A stretch of 64,000 bases of DNA from JAPOUP01 sp965199865 (GTDB taxonomy: Bacteria; Pseudomonadota; Alphaproteobacteria; Rhodobacterales; Rhodobacteraceae). Numbering within the stretch: position 1 is the first letter of the stretch; each line of letters starts with the position of its first letter. The notes beneath the pieces were generated by a model. The model worked only from the letters and a program-made list of their open reading frames with translations, made no database searches and had not been told where the DNA came from. Position numbers and translations under genes: made by a program. The DNA lies in assembly GCA_965199865.1 (NCBI GenBank), contig CBDATU010000019.1, positions 62,001 through 126,000 of the forward strand, written 5' to 3'. Shown here piece after piece: positions 1-9,400 of this stretch.

Positions 1-3000
1 CCCGCATCAAGAGGGTCGTCCACTTCAACCATTTCCAGCCTTGCCTCGCCGCCACCGAACAGATGCCCGAACAGCAGCGCAAAGTTGCTGTTCACCTGTT
101 CGAAAGCCGTAAGCAGCCGCTCGCGGCCCTCCTGGTTCAGTGCCGCGATTCCGGATCGCAGCTTGCGGATCGCCACTTCAAGGTCTTCCCTTTCGCTGAG
201 CAGCCCATCATGTTCCTCCTGAACCGCACATGCATCCTCCTCCGCGCGAAGGTTCACCGCGCCCAATGCATCGCGCTGCCGCTTCAGTCTGTTCACTTCC
301 TGCTCGATCCGTTCCGATTGGGTCATTGCGTCCGGATCAACGCCAAGAGCTTCCAACAGCGCGTCGGGAGTCATCTCCCGCTCCTCGGCGATCCGGTGTA
401 CCGCATACTGAACCGCTTCCCGCGCGGCGTCAGATCGGGCTTTCGCGGCGGCTCGTGCTTCGCGCATATCGCTGGCAAAGCGTTCCGCCTTCCGCTCCGC
501 TTCACCGGCTTCGCGCATCGCCGTCTCGCCCAGAGCCAGAGCATTCGCCGTGCTCGTCCGGTGTCCTTTCGCACGCTCAATTCCATCGGCCAGGCCGTCA
601 CGCCGCATGGTTATCCGATCCGGAACCTCCTTAGCCGCCGCGAGCTCTTCCTCGGTCTTTGTCCTTCGCCTACAGAGTTCCTCCACCCTCCTTCCTGCAT
701 TCGCCAGCCGCTGCTGCCAGCCCGCAAGCTCATCTGAGACCTCACGCAGCCGCTTCGCACGCATCTCGCCTTCATGCCTGAGTTCATCATGAACCGCTCG
801 GCCGGACATCATCGTCGCACGCGCCGCTTCCACTGAGACCTTCACTTCCTCGACAGCCATACGCGCTGAATCCAGATCTTCGAGTTCCTGGAGCGCTTCT
901 TCCGCTTCCCGCGCCGCATTTTGGGCCTGCCTCGCATTATCTTCATGGCGCGCTGTAGCCAGTCCCAGTGTCTCTACCTTTCCGGCGGCGATGTTGCGGT
1001 TGGCTTCGGTGCGGCTCAATGCCCGATTTGCCTCGGTCATCTTCGTGTCCGCTGTCCGCATCGCTTCGCGTGCTTCTCGGTTGGCTTCGGTCAATTCGGT
1101 CAGTCTCGCCCTGAGGCCCTCATGCACCCGTATCGCCTCATCCGCCTTTGCGGTCGTCGGAACCAGCTCTCGCCTGAGTTCCTCCAGTCGGTTAAGCTGC
1201 TGCAGCCTTAGGGCAGCGGTGTTTGGCGCGTCCTCGGCATTCGTTCGGAACCCGTCCCATCTCCATAGGTCGCCTTCCACACTGACCAGTAGCTGCCCTG
1301 GTTCCAGGCTTTCCTGTAACCGGCTGCCGTCGGCACGACCGACCAGACCCACCTGTGCGATCCGGCGTTTCAGAACGGCAGGTACCGTTACCGCCTGCGC
1401 AAGGGCTTCCACGCCATCCGGCAGCGGCTGCACATGCGCGTAGTCCGACAGCCGCACCCAACCTGTCTGATCGTTGGGCTCAACCTCCGGAACGCTCAGG
1501 TCGTCGGACAGTGCCGCACCCAGGGCCCTTTCGTATCCCGGGCTGACCCGGACCAGATCAAGCAGCTGCTCTCCCTCGCTGGCTTCGTGCTCCAACAGCT
1601 TGGACAGGGTCGCCACCTCTGTGCGCAACGCGCTTGCTTCACTTTCCGATTCCGACCTGTCGGCTCTTGCCTGCGCTTCGAGCGCCTGTACCTTTGCCCG
1701 CGCCTCATCAGCTTCGGTGAGTGCCGCTTCCGTTAGCTCCGCATCAGCAATGGCCGCCGAATGTCTGGACCTTGCCGCTTCAAGCGCCCGGTCGGCATCC
1801 GCCAATGCCGCTTCGGCTTCCTTTCGAGCGGCTTCGGCACGGAGCGCTTCATCTTTCGATCGTTCCAGCGTCTTGATCGCGTCGTTCAGCAGCCTCTGTG
1901 AGGACTGATGTTTCGCCGCGAGTCTGGCGGTATCCTCGGTCACCTGCGCGAGCGTATCCTCGCGTTCCTGCAGTTCCCGCGCTGCCTCCCGCGCTGCGTC
2001 AGCGCGCATCGACAGAGCGGTATCATGGCCGTCATCCACTGACCGCAAACCATCAGCCTCTGCATTGAGCCGCGATACCGTCTCGCCGGCATCACGCTTT
2101 AGCGTCTCTTCCCTTTCGATGTCCTGCCTAAGCTGTGCGACACGCACGGTCAGGGCGAGGATTGTCTCAACAGCGCGGGCTTCCTGATCTGCAAGCGCGT
2201 CCAGTTCGACCTGCAGCCGCTGCAGGGCCGCCGCCGCTGCGGCGTCTGCTTCGCGAAGCGAAGGCAAAGCCGCTTCCCGCTCCGCCCGCAGTTTTCCGGA
2301 TGCCAGCGCCTCCCGCTCCGCGCCGCTTTCCGTTAGCAACCGCTCCCGCAAAGCCGCCTCCGCCGCCTTTCGCGTCTCATCCGCCTCACGCCACCGCCCG
2401 TAAAGAAACATCCCTTCCGCCCGCCGCAGCGCTGAGGCGATTTCGCGGTACCGTGTTGCCTGTTTTGCCTGACGCGCCAGCTGTGCCAGCTGGGAGGCCA
2501 GCTGTTCGATCACCTGATCGACACGCTGCAGGTTCGACTCCGCTCCTCCCAGCTTCAGTTCGGCCTCATGCCGTCGCTGGTAAAGCCCCGAAATCCCAGC
2601 TGCCTCCTCCAGCACCCTCCGGCGCGATCGGGGCTTGGCGTTTATCAGTTCCGAGACCTGCCCCTGTCGGACCAGTGCCGGAGAATGGGCGCCGGTCGAG
2701 GCATCCGCGAACAGCATCTGAACGTCCCGGGCCCGCATGTCCCGGGAATTGACCTTGAACGCCGAGCCGGCATCGCGGGTTATCCGCCGCGCGACCTCCA
2801 GCAGTTCACTGGAATTGAACATCGAAGGAGCAAGTCGTTCGCTGTTGTCGATATGCACGACGACTTCCGCGAAGTTGCGGGCGGGCCTGTTCGCGGCACC
2901 TGAGAAGATGACGTCGTCCATCCCTCCGCCGCGCATGGCCCTTGGGCGATTCTCTCCCATCACCCATCTGAGCGCTTCAAGGAGATTCGATTTGCCACAA

Positions 3001-3110
3001 CCATTCGGGCCGACAACACCTGTCAGCCCTCTGCTGATCGGCAGATCCGTTGGATCGACGAAGCTCTTGAATCCGTTCAGCTTAAGTCGCGTGAACTGCA
3101 ACGTTGCCAT
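1..3110 (-). CDS. smc: Chromosome segregation ATPase SMC (partial, C-terminus beyond window)
   Basis: Structural maintenance of chromosomes protein, the ATPase core of bacterial condensin, acting on the nucleoid with ScpA/ScpB. Reading the minus strand from the ATG at 3110 gives MATLQFTRLKLNGFKSFVDP, then a Walker A loop GPNGCGKS at residues 34-41. Long Glu/Arg/Ala-rich coiled coil follows, with a hinge at about residues 510-640 (around 1580-1200), then a second coiled coil. The frame stays open to the window edge and is entering the C-terminal ATPase half (LFGHLFGGGEARLEMVEVDDP), so about 1036 residues are visible and the Walker B region is missing. A purine-rich GCAGGGGA lies just upstream of the ATG. 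It is transcribed divergently from the B12 genes. The identity is certain from the head motif and architecture. Confidence 0.95.
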   Translation of the reverse strand, partial: MATLQFTRLKLNGFKSFVDPTDLPISRGLTGVVGPNGCGKSNLLEALRWVMGENRPRAMRGGGMDDVIFSGAANRPARNFAEVVVHIDNSERLAPSMFNSSELLEVARRITRDAGSAFKVNSRDMRARDVQMLFADASTGAHSPALVRQGQVSELINAKPRSRRRVLEEAAGISGLYQRRHEAELKLGGAESNLQRVDQVIEQLASQLAQLARQAKQATRYREIASALRRAEGMFLYGRWREADETRKAAEAALRERLLTESGAEREALASGKLRAEREAALPSLREADAAAAAALQRLQVELDALADQEARAVETILALTVRVAQLRQDIEREETLKRDAGETVSRLNAEADGLRSVDDGHDTALSMRADAAREAARELQEREDTLAQVTEDTARLAAKHQSSQRLLNDAIKTLERSKDEALRAEAARKEAEAALADADRALEAARSRHSAAIADAELTEAALTEADEARAKVQALEAQARADRSESESEASALRTEVATLSKLLEHEASEGEQLLDLVRVSPGYERALGAALSDDLSVPEVEPNDQTGWVRLSDYAHVQPLPDGVEALAQAVTVPAVLKRRIAQVGLVGRADGSRLQESLEPGQLLVSVEGDLWRWDGFRTNAEDAPNTAALRLQQLNRLEELRRELVPTTAKADEAIRVHEGLRARLTELTEANREAREAMRTADTKMTEANRALSRTEANRNIAAGKVETLGLATARHEDNARQAQNAAREAEEALQELEDLDSARMAVEEVKVSVEAARATMMSGRAVHDELRHEGEMRAKRLREVSDELAGWQQRLANAGRRVEELCRRRTKTEEELAAAKEVPDRITMRRDGLADGIERAKGHRTSTANALALGETAMREAGEAERKAERFASDMREARAAAKARSDAAREAVQYAVHRIAEEREMTPDALLEALGVDPDAMTQSERIEQEVNRLKRQRDALGAVNLRAEEDACAVQEEHDGLLSEREDLEVAIRKLRSGIAALNQEGRERLLTAFEQVNSNFALLFGHLFGGGEARLEMVEVDDPLDA

Positions 3111-3460
3111 TCCCCTGCGATTCCCAACATCTGCATCGTCTAGGCAACGCTGACCAAAAGTCAATGTCTTACCCCACCATCTCGCCATTTTACGTGAATT
3201 TCGCACAAGATATCGACGAAATTCACTGGATTCCCGGAATTTCGCCAGATTCCGGGCGTTATGACACCAACAGGCTGTCAAGGAGCCTTTGCGGACTGTC
3301 CCTTCAGGCGAATCATGAACAATCGTTCAATGCGCCGGTTCCAGGCTGTTCGGACTGGAATCCCGTCTGACCCCTTTCCACCGCGGCGGTGACGGAAATT
3401 GAAAGGATTCCGTCACGATTTTCCTTGACCCAGGCATTTCATTCGCGGCAAAGAAACCTT
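3111..3460. other. Intergenic region between smc and the B12 riboswitch
   Basis: About 350 bases with no convincing gene. It separates divergent transcription units and should hold the smc promoter (minus) and the cbt promoter (plus). The one clear structure is the inverted repeat at 3194-3226, listed separately. Confidence 0.6.
3194..3226. promoter_or_regulatory. Perfect 10-bp inverted repeat upstream of smc
   Basis: GTGAATTTCG at 3194-3203 is mirrored exactly by CGAAATTCAC at 3217-3226 across a 13-base spacer, 84 bp upstream of the smc start. No T-run follows, so an operator is more likely than a terminator. The binding protein is unknown. Confidence 0.35.
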
Positions 3461-3660
3461 GCATGGTGCCCCGAATTCCGTGCGAAGCACGTGGGGCTGA
3501 ACTGGGAATCTGGTGACGGCGACCCAATCCAGGGCCGGAAGCCAGAGCCGCCCCCGCGACTGTAAGCGGAGAGCGCCCGCCAGATGGCCACTGGAGCGAT
3601 CCGGGAAGGCGGCGGTGCGCAGCGACCCGCGAGCCAGGAGACCTGCCGTGCAGAGGAACC
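3461..3660 (+). ncRNA. Cobalamin (adenosylcobalamin) riboswitch
   Basis: A cis-acting leader that lowers expression of downstream genes when cobalamin is bound. The conserved blocks of the family are present in order: GGGAATCTGGTGA (from 3504), GCCGCCCCCGCGACTGTAAG (3547-3566), GCCACTGG (3587-3594), GGGAAGGC (3603-3610) and the B12 box AGCCAGGAGACCTGCC (3632-3647). It ends about 50 bases before the cbtB start, so control of cobalt uptake genes by B12 is the natural reading. The outer limits of the aptamer are approximate. Confidence 0.93.
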
Positions 3661-3700
3661 GTAAATCCTGTCGGGTGTGACAGGCTGAGGAGACAGAGAC

Positions 3701-3871
3701 ATGAATGTACAGACGTCTGCCATTGGCCAGACAGAAACCGGTATCGCCGGAATCGTTCTTGCGATTCTGGCAGGTATGTTCCTGCTGGTTGTTTCGGGCT
3801 TTGCCCAGGCAACCGTGCTGCATGACGCCGCCCACGATCAGCGCCACGCGATGGCATTTCCCTGCCACTGA
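3701..3871 (+). CDS. cbtB: Cobalt transporter subunit CbtB
   Basis: A 56-residue membrane protein of the CbtAB cobalt uptake system. One hydrophobic segment spans about residues 15-38. The C-terminus carries the family's histidine signature, HDAAHDQRHAMAFPCH (residues 41-56), which is expected to bind the metal. It starts with ATG after a GAGGAGACAGAG ribosome site. The stop lies 4 bases before the cbtA ATG, so the two are co-translated. The position directly behind the cobalamin riboswitch supports cobalt import for corrin synthesis. It is short enough to be missed by length-filtered gene calling. Confidence 0.92.
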   Translation: MNVQTSAIGQTETGIAGIVLAILAGMFLLVVSGFAQATVLHDAAHDQRHAMAFPCH

Positions 3872-3875
3872 TCAG

Positions 3876-4562
3876 ATGACCCGACATCTGCTGGTCAATG
3901 CGGCGCTCGCTGGAGCGGCGGCCGGGTTGATTGCCTCCGCGCTGCAGCTAACGTTCGTCGTCCCGACCCTTCTTGAGGGCGAGCTGTATGAATCCGGTGA
4001 GCGTCTGCACTTCATGGTTGATGGTACGCCCCAGAGCGAGCGGGGTGCGCCTGGCCTTGACGGCGACCTTACCCGGCACGCAATGACCGTGGCCTTTAAC
4101 ATCGTGACCTATCTGGGCTACGGTCTGATCCTGGCAGGTGCCATGGCGCTGGCGGAACGGCGTGGCTTTGTCGCTACTGCCCGGACGGGCCTGGTCTGGG
4201 GCATGTCGGGCTTCATTGCGATACAGCTGGCACCGGCGATAGGCCTGCCTCCTGAACTGCCTGGCACTCCGGCAACGGAGGTCGGGCCGCGACAGGCATG
4301 GTGGCTGCTCACTGTCGCCAGTTCCGCCATGGGTCTCGCGCTCATCGCTTTCACCCGTGGTCTCATTCCGTTTGCCGGCGTTGCTCTGCTGCTGTTTCCC
4401 CATCTGATTGGGGCGCCGCATCTTGATACCTACTGGGGCGTTGCTCCACCTGAACTGGCTGCGCATTTCGTCACTCTCAGCCTGGGAGCGGCGCTTGTGG
4501 GCTGGACATCGCTAGGGTTTCTCTGCGGCTGGTTCCGGGAGCGGCGTCACGATTCCCTGTAG
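3876..4562 (+). CDS. cbtA: Cobalt transporter subunit CbtA
   Basis: A 228-residue integral membrane protein, partner of CbtB in cobalt uptake in the inner membrane. The start is the ATG four bases after the cbtB stop (MTRHLLVNAALAGAAAGLIA), which gives the usual CbtA N-terminus; a longer in-frame reading would run back through cbtB. Several hydrophobic helices alternate with short loops, and the conserved first helix is followed by the EGELYESGE segment. It is the second gene behind the B12 riboswitch and lies upstream of cobW and cobN. Confidence 0.9.
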   Translation: MTRHLLVNAALAGAAAGLIASALQLTFVVPTLLEGELYESGERLHFMVDGTPQSERGAPGLDGDLTRHAMTVAFNIVTYLGYGLILAGAMALAERRGFVATARTGLVWGMSGFIAIQLAPAIGLPPELPGTPATEVGPRQAWWLLTVASSAMGLALIAFTRGLIPFAGVALLLFPHLIGAPHLDTYWGVAPPELAAHFVTLSLGAALVGWTSLGFLCGWFRERRHDSL

Positions 4563-4646
4563 GCGACCTGATCCGCCTGTCGAGCACTTTTGCGCGTAGA
4601 ATGTCGGTGCGCAGGATATGCTGTCACACTGTTTATGAGGTTTCCG

Positions 4647-5684
4647 ATGCCTGCCAAAATCCCGACCACTGTCATTACCGGATTTCTGGGCTCCGGAAAG
4701 ACCACGCTGATCCGGCACCTGCTGCGCAATGCGGATGGCCGCCGCATTGCGCTCATGATCAATGAGTTCGGTGAGCTCGGTGTTGACGGTGAAATACTGA
4801 AACACTGTGGAGACCGCAGCTGCGCTGAAAGTGATGTTCTGGAGCTCAGCAACGGATGCATATGCTGCACGGTCGCGGAGGATTTCCTGCCTGCCATGCA
4901 GATGCTGCTCGACCGTGATACGCCGCCAGATCACATTGTCATCGAAACTTCCGGCCTGGCGCTGCCGCAGCCCTTGGTCCGGGCCTTCAACTGGCCCGAG
5001 ATGTCCACGAGAGTCACCGTTGACGGAGTGGTCACGGTGGTCGATGGCAAAGCGGTTTCCGAGGGCAGATTTGCCAATAGCGTCTCAGCCGTTGATGCCC
5101 AGCGGAGGGCGGATGACAGCCTTGATCATGAAACACCGATCACTGAACTGTTCGAGGATCAGATCGCCTGCGCGGATATGATCGTCATCAACAAAACGGA
5201 TCTTCTTGAGGTTAGAGAGGTCAATGCTCTTGCCGCAAGGCTTGAGGGCGAGAGTCGTGACGGCGTGCATGTTGTCAGGACATCGATGGGTGCGCTGCCG
5301 GTCGACGTCCTACTTGGCCGCAGCCAGGCCGCGGAAGGCGACATCGCCGCCCGTCACGAGGTCCATCATGACCATCATGACGATAGTCACCATGATCACG
5401 ACGAGTTCGAGTGCTTCGTCGTTACACGGTCCGAAATCGACGACCCGAAAGCCTTTGCCGAAACCGTCACCGAGGTCATTCGTGCCCATGACATACTGCG
5501 CCTGAAGGGATTCGCGTCCGTCACCGGAAAGCCGATGCGCCTGACCCTGCAGGCTGTTGGACCCAGAGTGGAGACCTATTTTGATCGTCCGCTCGACAGG
5601 CTGGAGCCTCGGGAAGCCCGCCTGGTGGTGATTGGGCAATCCGGACTCGACCGCGCAGCAATCACCACGGCGCTATCCGCATGA
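4647..5684 (+). CDS. cobW: CobW-type metal-insertase GTPase for cobalamin biosynthesis
   Basis: A G3E-family P-loop GTPase (345 aa) thought to deliver cobalt to the CobN chelatase. Walker A GFLGSGKTT is at residues 12-20, the metal-binding CxCC motif CICC at 71-74, and the NKTD guanine-specificity motif follows further on. A histidine/aspartate-rich loop (HHDHHDDSHHDHD) lies near residue 240. The ATG at 4647 has GAGG six bases upstream; an in-frame ATG at 4635 is less well placed. The last bases overlap the next gene in an ATGA junction. The location between cbtA and cobN fits a cobalt role rather than the zinc role of some relatives. Confidence 0.93.
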   Translation: MPAKIPTTVITGFLGSGKTTLIRHLLRNADGRRIALMINEFGELGVDGEILKHCGDRSCAESDVLELSNGCICCTVAEDFLPAMQMLLDRDTPPDHIVIETSGLALPQPLVRAFNWPEMSTRVTVDGVVTVVDGKAVSEGRFANSVSAVDAQRRADDSLDHETPITELFEDQIACADMIVINKTDLLEVREVNALAARLEGESRDGVHVVRTSMGALPVDVLLGRSQAAEGDIAARHEVHHDHHDDSHHDHDEFECFVVTRSEIDDPKAFAETVTEVIRAHDILRLKGFASVTGKPMRLTLQAVGPRVETYFDRPLDRLEPREARLVVIGQSGLDRAAITTALSA

Positions 5685-6172
5685 TTCAGGTTACAGGGGG
5701 TGACCCGCGTGACCCTGGAGCCACCGCTCTCCTGCGGGAAAGCCATGCGATGCTGGTGAAACTGTTTCCTGCGGAAGCGAATCACCACCTTTCCGTTGAT
5801 GACCTATGCGGGCCGGACATCGCCTTTTTCACTGCCATCAGCGGCGATGGAGTCGTCGGTACAGGCGCGTTGGCTGACAGGAAATACTACGGTGAGATCA
5901 AGTCGGTCTTCGTCTTGCCCGATGCCCGAGGCGCGGGGGTCGGCACCGCCATTCTGGCTGCCATCGAGGCTGAGGCACGCAAACGCTCCCTCTCATGCCT
6001 GCGCCTTGAAACCGGCCCAGGCCTTGATGCGGCGATCCGCCTGTATAGGCGTGCGGGCTATTCCTTCAGGGAGCCGTTCGGCAGCTACAGGGACGATCCA
6101 TTGAGCATATTCATGGAGAAACCCCTCACATGCCGCTCCCGCATTCGATGTGCGGCTGAAGGTTGGCGGTGA
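5681..6172 (+). CDS. GNAT-family N-acetyltransferase
   Basis: A 163-residue acetyl-CoA-dependent acyltransferase of the GNAT fold. The acetyl-CoA-binding motif A appears as VFVLPDARGAGVGTAIL (near residues 75-91), followed by the AIRLYRRAGY stretch typical of motif B. Its start overlaps the cobW stop by 4 bases (ATGA), so it is translationally coupled to cobW and lies within the B12 gene run. The substrate cannot be told from sequence. A role in B12 synthesis is only suggested by position. Confidence 0.85.
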   Translation: MIQVTGGDPRDPGATALLRESHAMLVKLFPAEANHHLSVDDLCGPDIAFFTAISGDGVVGTGALADRKYYGEIKSVFVLPDARGAGVGTAILAAIEAEARKRSLSCLRLETGPGLDAAIRLYRRAGYSFREPFGSYRDDPLSIFMEKPLTCRSRIRCAAEGWR

Positions 6173-6462
6173 ATCGGTACGGAGGCATGAGGCATGCGAG
6201 GACGCGGGAAAACTGTTGGGAGGCATGGATCGGAAAGGTTGGCCTTGAAGGTCACTGCCTCCAGACGGAGCCGATCATATGTCATGGATCCTGTTCCCTG
6301 ATACAAGGCCGATATCGATGATCCACTTCACTCAGGAGGACTCACTTCAGATGACCGGGCCGGCGGGAATTCGCCTGCAGGGGGCGATGAACCCCAGCGC
6401 AGCGGGTTTCAGAACCAACCGGCATCCGTGACGCTTCCCGAAACGGTTAGGATCGAGGTCAG
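6173..6462 (+). other. Gap between the GNAT gene and cobN
   Basis: 290 bases without a recognisable gene. There is no second cobalamin riboswitch: the B12 box and the GACTGTAAG-type core are absent. A 26-codon frame starts with ATG at 6351 and is not supported by any resemblance. The gap could hold an internal promoter for cobN. Confidence 0.5.
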
Positions 6463-9400
6463 ATGCATCTTCTTGCAGCCACGCCAGGCGCGATAGATGA
6501 TGGAACGGATCCGGTCGATCTCGGCCAGACTCCGGCCGAGATCGTCTTTCTTTCCGCGGCTGATACCGAGCTGGCCGCTCTCAGCCAGGCACGGGTGGAG
6601 CTGAATGCGCGACCTTCGCTCCGGCTGGCGTCGCTTAATCATCTGCGCCATCCCATGTCGATCGACCTTCACATCGAGAACTGTGCCTCGAAGTCCAGGC
6701 TGGTCGTTGCCCGGGTCCTCGGTGGGTTGGGTTACTGGCGCTATGGCGCGGAACAGTACGCCTCTCGTCTTGAAGAGGCGGGAGTGCCCTTTGCCCTGCT
6801 TCCGGGCGATGACCGCCCGGATCCGGAACTGCGCGCACTCTGTACGGTCTCTGACCGGGACTGTGATGCTCTTTGGTCATATCTTGTGGAAGGCGGTCCG
6901 GAAAACAGTGCGAATTTCCTTCGATATGCGCGCTGGATGCTGTCGGTGCCTCAGGAACGGAGCGGATTCCAGCACAGGCCCGTGCAATGTCGGCCACTTC
7001 TTAGGGCGGGCCTGTACTGGCCTGGGGAGGGTGAAGCCGACCTGGATATGGTGCGCGGCGCCTGGTCCCCCGGAGCGCCGGTCGTGCCCATCATTTTCTA
7101 TCGTGCGCTGGTGCAGGGTGCGGGGCTGAATCCGATAAACCGCCTGACCCGGAGCCTGCTGCGCCGCGGACTCAATCCGCTTCCCGTATTCGTGGCCTCC
7201 CTAAAGGATCCGGTCAGCGCCGCTACGCTCGACCACCTGTTTCAGGAAGTCCCACCCTCGGTGATTCTTAACTGTACAAGCTTTGCGGTAGGTTCCCCTC
7301 ATGGAGACGGTTCCCGGAACAATCCGCTGTGCTCGAAGATGGCCAATGGCTCTTCGGTCTTCCAGGTTATGCTGTCCTCGGCTGCGGAAGACGTCTGGGA
7401 GCAGGGTCTTGCGGGCGCATCCGCCCGCGACATCGCCATGAACGTGGCGTTGCCAGAGGTGGATGGCCGTGTGTTTTCCCGAGCTGTCAGCTTCAAGGGA
7501 GAGGCATTCTTTGACGAAGCCACCGAATGCTCAATCGCGACCTACCGCGCCCGCGGCGACCGAATTGATTTTGTCGCCCAGCTTGCCGGGAACTGGGCGA
7601 GACTGCGCAGGTGTCGGCCGCAGGACCGTAGGGTCGCAGTCGTCCTTGCCAACTACCCCAACAGGGATGGCAGGTTGGCGAATGGTGTTGGTCTGGACAC
7701 TCCAGCCTCTGTGGTCGGCGTGCTTAAGGCGCTGTCCGAGCATGGGTACCGCGTCTGCGGCGCTCCATCGGATTCCGATGCACTCATGCAGGAAATCCTG
7801 TCTGGGCCAACCAACTGGCTTACCGATCGCGCTGTCCGCAGCGGTGGCGAAAGCCTTCCACTTAACGTTTACCGGCAGCACTATTCGAAACTTCCACTGG
7901 AGGTAAAGGAACGGATCGAAGCACGCTGGGGCGCTCCCGAATCCGATCCGTTCTTTGTGGCCAGGGAACTGCCGGGTGAGGATCCGGACAGACACGGTGC
8001 TTTCAGGCTCTCCATTCTGAAGTTCGGAAACATCGCCATCGGAATACAGCCAGCCCGTGGCTACAACATTGATCCGACGGAAACCTATCATTCTCCGGAT
8101 CTGGTTCCACCCCACAGCTATCTGGCATTCTACTTCTGGCTGCGCGTGCATTGGGGTGCACACGCGATCGTGCATATGGGCAAACACGGCAACCTGGAAT
8201 GGCTGCCGGGCAAGGCGCTGGCGCTATCCGAATGCTGCCTGCCAGAGGCCGCTCTCGGGCCCATGCCCCATATCTACCCCTTCATCGTAAATGACCCCGG
8301 AGAGGGTACCCAGGCGAAACGTCGCGCTCAGGCAGTGATAATTGACCACCTCACACCTCCACTGACACGGGCGGAAACCTACGGGCCGCTTAGGGATCTT
8401 GAGGCGCTTGTTGACGAGTATTTCGAGGCTGCTGGCGTTGACCCGCGCCGTATCGACTATCTTCGTCGCGAAATCCTGACACTTACTGCCGCAACCGGGC
8501 TTGATGCCGATGCGGGACTGTCCGGCAATGACGATGAGACGGACCTCGCAAAACTCGACGCCTATCTCTGTGAGCTCAAGGAAGCGCAGATCCGGGATGG
8601 CCTGCATGTTTTCGGCGCCTCGCCGACTGGTAATGCCGCCCGTGACATACTGATCGCTCTTGCCCGTGTGCCGCGTGGAGACGGCAAGGGCAGGAACGCC
8701 TCCCTGCTGCGTGCGATGGCAGAGGATGTTGGCCTGTCCATCGATCCGCTCGACTGTGACATGTCCGCTCAGGCTTTGGAGAAGCCTGGAAGTCTCGCTA
8801 ACCTCTCCGCCGATCCATGGCGCAGTAATGGAGACACGGTGGAACGCCTTGAGCTTCTGGCCCAATCCGTTCTGCGGGACGGTGGATGGAAAGACGCGGG
8901 TCCTGGTCCGGGAACGACGGCGGTGCTGGATGAGATGGAGACTGTTTTCGCTCCAGCCGTCGCGGCATGCGGGCCATCTGAGATGAACGGTTTGCTGGAG
9001 GCTCTGTCGGGAAGGTTTGTGGTGCCCGGCCCATCCGGGGCTCCCACGCGTGGAAGGCCGGATGTCCTGCCGACGGGGCGAAATTTCTATTCGGTTGACA
9101 GCCGTGCGGTGCCTACACCTGCCGCCTGGGCGCTTGGCTGGAAGTCAGCCTGCCTGCTGATAGAGAAGCACCTGCAGATTCATGGTGACTGGCCACGTGC
9201 GATGTTAGTGACCGCCTGGGGCACCGCTAACATGAGGACTGGCGGAGATGATATCGCCCAGTGCCTTGCGCTCATGGGGGTAAGCCCGCAATGGGACGGG
9301 ATGAGCCGCCGTGTCACCGGATTCCAGATCATTCCCGTGAATGCGCTTGGCCGCCCCCGTGTCGATATAACCCTGCGTGTTTCGGGTTTTTTCCGTGACG

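Noticed and set aside
2135..2752. Pro/Ala-rich plus-strand frames over smc
   Set aside because: smc is continuous on the other strand, and these frames have no domain or start support.
6173..6462. A possible second cobalamin riboswitch before cobN
   Set aside because: No B12 box or conserved core was found in the interval.
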